A DNA stretch of 10,867 nucleotides from Candidatus Geohydrothermomicrobium daggyaiense (GTDB lineage: Bacteria > Actinomycetota > Geothermincolia > Fen-727 > JACVIW01): assembly GCA_015711695.1 (NCBI GenBank), contig JACVIW010000061.1, forward strand, positions 1 through 10,867, given 5' to 3'. The first letter of the stretch is position 1. Each line of letters begins with the position of its first letter. Shown here piece by piece: positions 7,159-10,867 of the stretch. A program made the translations under genes and the position numbers. The notes under the pieces were generated by a model. That model did no database searches. It was not told the origin of the DNA and saw nothing but the letters and a program-made list of their open reading frames with translations.

Positions 7159-8091
7159 CTGCGAGTGAGGGATGTCGAACAGTGCGCCTGGTAAGCCAAG
7201 ACGCGAAGCCAGAATTCTTCCCTTCACGCTTACAGTGGCATCCGTACCCCTTACCAGAGCATCATCAACCCTTCCTCCAGGGGTCCTGCTCTTTATGTCA
7301 ATTGCCTTGAAGGAGCCAACGCGCGTATCCGGAGAAGCGTTCAGTCTTGATTCAATTTCCGATCTTCGCAAACGCAAACTCCATGAGAAACGCGGAGAGC
7401 GGGAGCAGTAATCATCCGGCTTCCCCCTGAGGTAAGGTATTGCGCTCCCTCCCCATACGTCTTCGTTATTCTCGGTATGACCTCCGCACGAACCATGATA
7501 CGCCGCGATTATCGGTCGTCCCTTATAGACAAGGATTTCTCCCGCTGTCTCGTTAACCGCTCTTACGGAGTTTGGAAACTTCGATATGTCCTTATTCTCA
7601 TCGAAAGCCTGACAACAACTCCCGCTCGAGCATACGTCAAAACCTTGAGATTCATGCTTTCCCCGTGCAATACAGGAAAGAGTGTAGGTCCTTGCCGCAA
7701 CGAAAAGCGCTTTCAAGCCCTCGTACTGAAATGTGTCGGGTTCCTCAGCGAGCCTGTACAAGTACTCGCGCAACGGATAGACCCTTACTTTACCGTCCCT
7801 GCAGAGAACACGGACAGAACGTTTATCATCCGTCTTATCGAATTGAACATCTGTGTAGTAATAGTTCAATATTTGCCTGTATGAACGACCCTCGAGCGCG
7901 CGATAAAGCACTCCATCCATACAGAGTCCCACTCCATGAGCTCTTCCTCTGCCAATAAAAACATACTCCGGATCGGCAGGTGGGCTCCCGCCAGTCACAT
8001 GAGTACCCTGTGCGCAAAAGCCTGCAAGTAACAAAGAAAAAAGAAGAACAGATAGAATAACTATTTTCCCACTTCTACCAATTAGTCTCAT
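5875..8091 (-). CDS. SpoIID/LytB-domain protein with four C-terminal surface repeats
   Basis: An N-terminal hydrophobic segment (about residues 9-28) indicates export. A SpoIID/LytB-like domain follows (about 40-305). In SpoIID this fold is a lytic transglycosylase acting on stem-peptide-free peptidoglycan. Visible motifs are G-R-G-x-x-H-G-V-G (47-55), P-L-R-E-Y-L-Y (106-112), Glu116 in A-E-E-P aligning with the catalytic Glu of the usual G-E-M-P, V-A-A-R-T-Y (131-136), a C-x5-C-Q pattern (Cys154/Cys160), A-Y-H-G-S-C-G-G-H-T-E (197-207) and a R-L-G-L segment near 297. The H-G-V-G segment normally ends the domain but here precedes it. Four ~105-residue repeats fill residues 312-738. The ATG at 8091 has AAGGA 10 bases upstream. 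It follows the SLH/NlpC gene by 67 bp and probably shares its transcript. A LytB-like activator role, without cleavage, is the alternative. Nothing in this window ties it to sporulation. Confidence 0.9.
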   Translation of the reverse strand: MRLIGRSGKIVILSVLLFSLLLAGFCAQGTHVTGGSPPADPEYVFIGRGRAHGVGLCMDGVLYRALEGRSYRQILNYYYTDVQFDKTDDKRSVRVLCRDGKVRVYPLREYLYRLAEEPDTFQYEGLKALFVAARTYTLSCIARGKHESQGFDVCSSGSCCQAFDENKDISKFPNSVRAVNETAGEILVYKGRPIIAAYHGSCGGHTENNEDVWGGSAIPYLRGKPDDYCSRSPRFSWSLRLRRSEIESRLNASPDTRVGSFKAIDIKSRTPGGRVDDALVRGTDATVSVKGRILASRLGLPGALFDIPHSQFDEYLLLLNPSDKPNRVAFTFMERGGGAFKHSVEIAGNSRYTLNVNKYLQFAEHSTKISAEKPVVCERTMYFGYGSCTGGSACSGVPLPQTRWYFAEGYTQGSFDTYVLIQNPASSPANLKIRFFTPAGESAGCSICVPPFSRTTLRIDDFPDLSSTEVSTVVESKNGVPVVAERAVYFSNDKASDGNSEAGCPKPSKKWYLAEGYTGGDFNTYILIFNPGNTSAKVRATFMKEDGRNIINYHVVKPRTRYTIDAGKVPGISGSGFGTLIESTDGVPVVVERSMYFKYNGFFGGHDGRGAEKPSLKWYFAEGFTGGEFDTYFLIQNPSREKALIRILFAGPSGKSWTRSFEILPMSRLTLGADQFPEISKSEFSVTIKSTNHVGVVAERAMYFRYLSVAGVREGGHLSAGVRDTKKQWYFAEGYTGY

Positions 8092-8158
8092 CCAGATTTT
8101 GTCCTTAAATTGTTAAGACTCTTATAAATACCTGGGCGCTGTAACGCTTAGGCAATCT

Positions 8159-9421
8159 CTACATTCCTGTGTACCCTTCCGCGAAATACCAGAAGGGAGC
8201 AATATCCGTAATGCCCGGCGCAGAAGACCCACCCTCAACACCGCTGTAGGTAAAGTACATGGACCGCTCAACCATAATTTGCTTGTCGCTTTTTATTCGA
8301 AGGGAAAACTCAGCCGAGTCAAGACCTTCAACGCTGTCAACGCAAATGGTATGCCTTGAGTTAGCAGGAATTTTTAAATTTCGTTCGATACTCTTACCAT
8401 TGTTGAGCATGAATTCCGCTTTTACCCTCGCGAGCTTTTTGCCTGGATTCACAATTAAAACGTATGTGTCGAACCCCTGAGCTGTATAACCCTCCGCGAG
8501 AAACCATTCATTTGACAATTCAGGAATTCCAAGGACGCAGTGACCTCCAGAAATCCCTCCATACTCGAAATACATAGCCCTTTCCGCCACTACAGGCGCA
8601 ACAGAGCAGTAAACTTCCGCTGAGAATTCGCGCGAGTTTAAGCCTTTTATCCTGTCAACAGCAATGGTTTTTCTTGAAAAGGCGGGCATTCCGAAATTAA
8701 TAGTAGCGCTCTTTCCATCCGAAGTGAAAAATTTGATACTAACAGGTACAGAAAAACTATTCGGATTCATCACGAGAATATACGTATCGAATGAGCCCGC
8801 GGTGTACCCTTCCGCGAAATACCATTTGTGCCGAGGCTTTACAGCGCCCGGGGAGTTGTGCCCGTCTCTTATGCCTTGGTAGTTAAAGTACATTGAACGC
8901 TCCGCAATTACCGGAACGCTTGAAACAATCCTTGTTGAGAATTCCGCCGATTCCATCCCTTTCACGGAATCGACTAATATAGTAAGGCGCGAGCTGGGAG
9001 ATACCTCAACAATTTGTTCCACTTTCCTGCCGGAGGAATGAAAGTAGCTGCACTTAATTGTAGCGGACTTAGGCGTGGGATTCATAATCAATATATAAGT
9101 ATCGAAACCGTGCGCGGTGTAACCTTCAGCAAAATACCATTCGGTGGAAGGGGCATTGACGCTCGCTCCACAGTGTCCACCCGGGTATTTTTCACCGTAG
9201 TTAAAATACATCGATCTTTCCGCGACCACTTCGCCGGAGACAGTGGTAACCAAAGTGGAAACATCTTGGTTATAGAAAATATCATCAAGCCTGAGCGTTT
9301 TTCTTGACCTTGGCTTAAGCTTGACCGTGCGCTCGAATTTTTGCCCAGAGGAAAGCATAAAATCAAGCCTCGCCTCTGAATCTTTATCACCTGGATTGGC
9401 AAAAAGGATGTACGTATCAAA
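8159..9421 (-). repeat. Array of four ~105-residue surface repeats in the SLH/NlpC protein
   Basis: Units begin at F394, F499, F604 and F710, all F-D-T-Y-[IV]-L-[FIV], giving regular spacings of 105, 105 and 106 residues. Shared motifs are S-R-[KL]-T, [ED]-x-S in the E-F-S strand, [VIM]-x-E-R-[AS]-M-Y-F, G-G-H and [EKF]-W-[YF]-[FL]-A-E-G-Y-T. The protein ends two residues after the final W-Y-F-A-E-G-Y-T, the same register as in the SpoIID protein. Confidence 0.9.
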
Positions 9422-10600
9422 TCCAAGCGGCTCGCCCTCCGGTATTACGCGCTTTCCCCACGCAAGATTATCCTTCCAGTACCCGGACAGGCTATCAATA
9501 CTCACGCCCGAGTTGCTGCCTGTCGAGTGGATGAAGAGGTCATGACCGATGTAGATACCCGCATGGTCAATGTACGCATCACCGTTAGACGAAGACCTTC
9601 CGTAAAAGAAAATAGGATCTCCAGCCAAGAATTGCTCTCTACCTATCCTCGGGTACCTGGGATCACGCGCCTGATCGTCAGCGACGCGGTACATAGAGTA
9701 CCCGAGCGTGCTCTGAAAAACGAAATAAACGAGCCCGGAGCAATCATACCCTCCCTCCGAATCGCTTTCACCTCCCCAAACGTACGGGTATCCGATCTTT
9801 GAGAAAGCCGTATCAAAAGCCTTTTTTCTCTCAGTTACGACTAAGGGCTCCTGGCAATTCATCCAGTCAAAACTCGATCTTACGTATTTGAGTCTCCATG
9901 AATCTATGTAATCAGCGGCTTTGAATGTGAAAGCAAGCTCGCCTCTTGGGTAGTATTCCTCAGGGCGCACTCTGCTGTTACGTCTTTTCAGCCGGAGATC
10001 ATGAGCGATAACCAAATGACCTGCGTACTCGGGAGCTCTTGGGTTAAGTCCCCTCAAATGATTGTACTGAAGTCTAAAACCCAATCCGTCTGTTATGCTT
10101 TTGAAAACGACCCAGGTTTTCACATACCTGTCCGGCCTGAATGACCCGTCGGAAAAACGTTCCATCATCCCGCCGGCAACACAGAGAGAAGCATAAGGAT
10201 ACCTTCTGTCATTCGGTTTCAAGTCAGTGAACTCGATTGGCGGAATATTCTCCATTGAAATGCGAAAATATTTGACGAGTGCTATTGCGAGTTCAATCCT
10301 CGATGCTGGAACATTCGGCTCGAAATTACCATTATTCCTTCCCTGCATATATCCCTTTGATGTTACATATTCAATTGCGTCAACAATTTCTGAAGGACAG
10401 CCAGCAAGGTCTGGGAAAGAAGACGCAAGTGAGCTACCCCAGGTAATGATGAGAACAACAACCTGAAAGGCGATCAAAATCATGCAAGAAGCGAGAACGA
10501 AAAACGCGCGAATACCCGGCGAACAGGACAAGCCATCCGATTTCTCACTTGTTCTTTTTTTTCTGCACGCTTCTGCGCTTATTGCGTGAAACAGACGCAT
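8159..10600 (-). CDS. S-layer-anchored NlpC/P60 peptidase with four C-terminal surface repeats
   Basis: This is probably a wall-bound gamma-D-glutamyl-diamino-acid endopeptidase (or related NlpC/P60 amidase) acting on peptidoglycan stem peptides. After a ~30-residue polar N-terminus and a hydrophobic segment (31-57) come SLH-like domains at about 62-115 (F-P-D-L start, G-N-F-E-P-N), 124-178 (F-T-D-L, D-G-S-F-R-P-D) and a weaker third at 193-240 (Y-Y-P-R-G-E-L). SLH domains bind secondary wall polymers. The NlpC/P60 domain (about 258-390) has Y-P-Y-V-W-G-G, Y-D-C-S-G-L-V (Cys287), D-H-A-G-I-Y-I-G (His346) and F-I-H-S (His358), so the catalytic triad appears complete. Four repeats follow from 394 to 813. 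The ATG at 10600 has AAGGTG about 8 bases upstream, overlapping the stop of the preceding gene 6 bp away. This indicates an operon with translational coupling. Confidence 0.93.
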   Translation of the reverse strand: MRLFHAISAEACRKKRTSEKSDGLSCSPGIRAFFVLASCMILIAFQVVVLIITWGSSLASSFPDLAGCPSEIVDAIEYVTSKGYMQGRNNGNFEPNVPASRIELAIALVKYFRISMENIPPIEFTDLKPNDRRYPYASLCVAGGMMERFSDGSFRPDRYVKTWVVFKSITDGLGFRLQYNHLRGLNPRAPEYAGHLVIAHDLRLKRRNSRVRPEEYYPRGELAFTFKAADYIDSWRLKYVRSSFDWMNCQEPLVVTERKKAFDTAFSKIGYPYVWGGESDSEGGYDCSGLVYFVFQSTLGYSMYRVADDQARDPRYPRIGREQFLAGDPIFFYGRSSSNGDAYIDHAGIYIGHDLFIHSTGSNSGVSIDSLSGYWKDNLAWGKRVIPEGEPLGFDTYILFANPGDKDSEARLDFMLSSGQKFERTVKLKPRSRKTLRLDDIFYNQDVSTLVTTVSGEVVAERSMYFNYGEKYPGGHCGASVNAPSTEWYFAEGYTAHGFDTYILIMNPTPKSATIKCSYFHSSGRKVEQIVEVSPSSRLTILVDSVKGMESAEFSTRIVSSVPVIAERSMYFNYQGIRDGHNSPGAVKPRHKWYFAEGYTAGSFDTYILVMNPNSFSVPVSIKFFTSDGKSATINFGMPAFSRKTIAVDRIKGLNSREFSAEVYCSVAPVVAERAMYFEYGGISGGHCVLGIPELSNEWFLAEGYTAQGFDTYVLIVNPGKKLARVKAEFMLNNGKSIERNLKIPANSRHTICVDSVEGLDSAEFSLRIKSDKQIMVERSMYFTYSGVEGGSSAPGITDIAPFWYFAEGYTGM

Positions 10601-10606
10601 TATATA

Positions 10607-10867
10607 TCACCTTGTGCAACCTTCTGCAAAATACCAAACGCTTGAGGGAGAAGAAGCCGCTTCGCAATGACCTCCCGAAATGTTTCCTTTTGTGAAATAT
10701 ACAGACCTTTCGACGACAACCCTCTTTTTGCTCAAAACAGCCATGCCGAACTCTTTACCGGCTAGCCCTGCTACCCCGTTCGTTTTTATTGTTGTCCGGG
10801 AATAAGGTGGAAGTACAAGACCTATATCTTTGCCCTTTCCCCCTGACAGGATAAATCTCGCGGTCAC
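10607..10867 (-). CDS. 3' end of another surface-repeat protein (start beyond window)
   Basis: The last 86 residues of a larger protein are visible. The frame is open through the right edge and lacks the head of the repeat (F-D-T-Y...N-P), so the GTG at the edge is an internal Val and not a start. The segment contains P-P-Y-S-R-T-T-I, K-E-F-G-M-A-V, V-V-V-E-R-S-V-Y-F, S-G-G-H and V-W-Y-F-A-E-G-C-T-R followed by TGA. It thus matches the final repeat of the two downstream proteins and stops in the same register, with Cys replacing Tyr in the closing motif. The stop codon overlaps the ribosome-binding site of the SLH/NlpC gene. The function of the missing N-terminal part is unknown; it may carry another enzymatic or binding head. 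Confidence 0.85.
   Translation of the reverse strand: MTARFILSGGKGKDIGLVLPPYSRTTIKTNGVAGLAGKEFGMAVLSKKRVVVERSVYFTKGNISGGHCEAASSPSSVWYFAEGCTR

Noticed and set aside
8010..8091. Lipoprotein signal in the SpoIID protein (L-A-G-F-C)
   Set aside because: The residue before Cys is Phe and not the small residue required in a lipobox, so an ordinary signal peptide or membrane anchor is more likely.
5875..8091. Sporulation locus because of the SpoIID domain
   Set aside because: No other sporulation gene is present, and SpoIID/LytB domains are common in non-sporulating bacteria; neighbours point to surface biology.
8092..8158. Promoter or terminator in the 67-bp gap before the SpoIID gene, including the 11-base palindrome at 8114-8124
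   Set aside because: The palindrome has only 5-bp arms, has no T-run, and no -35/-10 pair with acceptable spacing was found.
5875..9421. Regular ~315-bp periodicity as a CRISPR-like or satellite DNA array
   Set aside because: The period matches the 105-residue protein unit in frame, conservation is at protein motifs, and there are no short direct repeats with unique spacers.
10607..10867. A complete small gene starting with GTG at the window edge
   Set aside because: The translation begins inside a repeat unit and lacks the F-D-T-Y...N-P head and any signal peptide, so it is the end of a longer gene.

Overview
The window is a cell-envelope locus in which every recognisable gene lies on the minus strand. 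In transcription order (high to low coordinates) it holds: the 3' end of a gene encoding a repeat protein (10867-10607); an SLH + NlpC/P60 + repeat protein (10600-8159); a SpoIID/LytB-like + repeat protein (8091-5875); a membrane-anchored NodB-type polysaccharide deacetylase (5645-4644); a dTDP-sugar operon rmlA(long)-rmlC-like-rmlB (4457-1884); and the 5' part of a large secreted FG-GAP/VCBS beta-propeller protein that runs off the left edge (1692-1). No RNA gene, transposase, integrase, CRISPR array or plus-strand gene was found.

The striking element is a repeat of about 105 residues shared by all four of the large or partial surface genes. Each unit opens with an F-D-T-Y-I-L-I-x-N-P-like motif, carries S-R-x-T and E-F-S motifs in the middle, then [VI]-x-E-R-x-M-Y-F, often G-G-H, and closes with W-Y-F-A-E-G-Y-T. 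Four copies follow an SLH + peptidase head and four follow a SpoIID head. One incomplete copy follows a propeller plus a proline-rich linker, and one is the tail of the gene cut by the right edge. I do not know a secure family name for this repeat. My recollection is that similar W-Y-F-A-E-G / N-P repeats occur in Actinomycetota genomes, including subsurface lineages, but that needs a search.

The proposed logic is inference. The first three genes look like one transcription unit (gaps of 6 and 67 bp) making exported peptidoglycan-acting or surface-bound proteins that share one extracellular scaffold. The deacetylase would modify N-acetylated glycans in the wall or a wall polymer. The rml genes would supply an activated deoxysugar for a surface polysaccharide; no rmlD lies in the window. 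The propeller protein would be another secreted surface protein using the same module.

The organism is probably a Gram-positive-type bacterium of moderate GC content: it has SLH domains, NlpC/P60, a SpoIID fold and a long-type RmlA. The SpoIID domain has its G-x-x-H-G-V-G segment at the N-terminus rather than the C-terminus, an order I associate with Actinomycetota. This taxonomic call is tentative.
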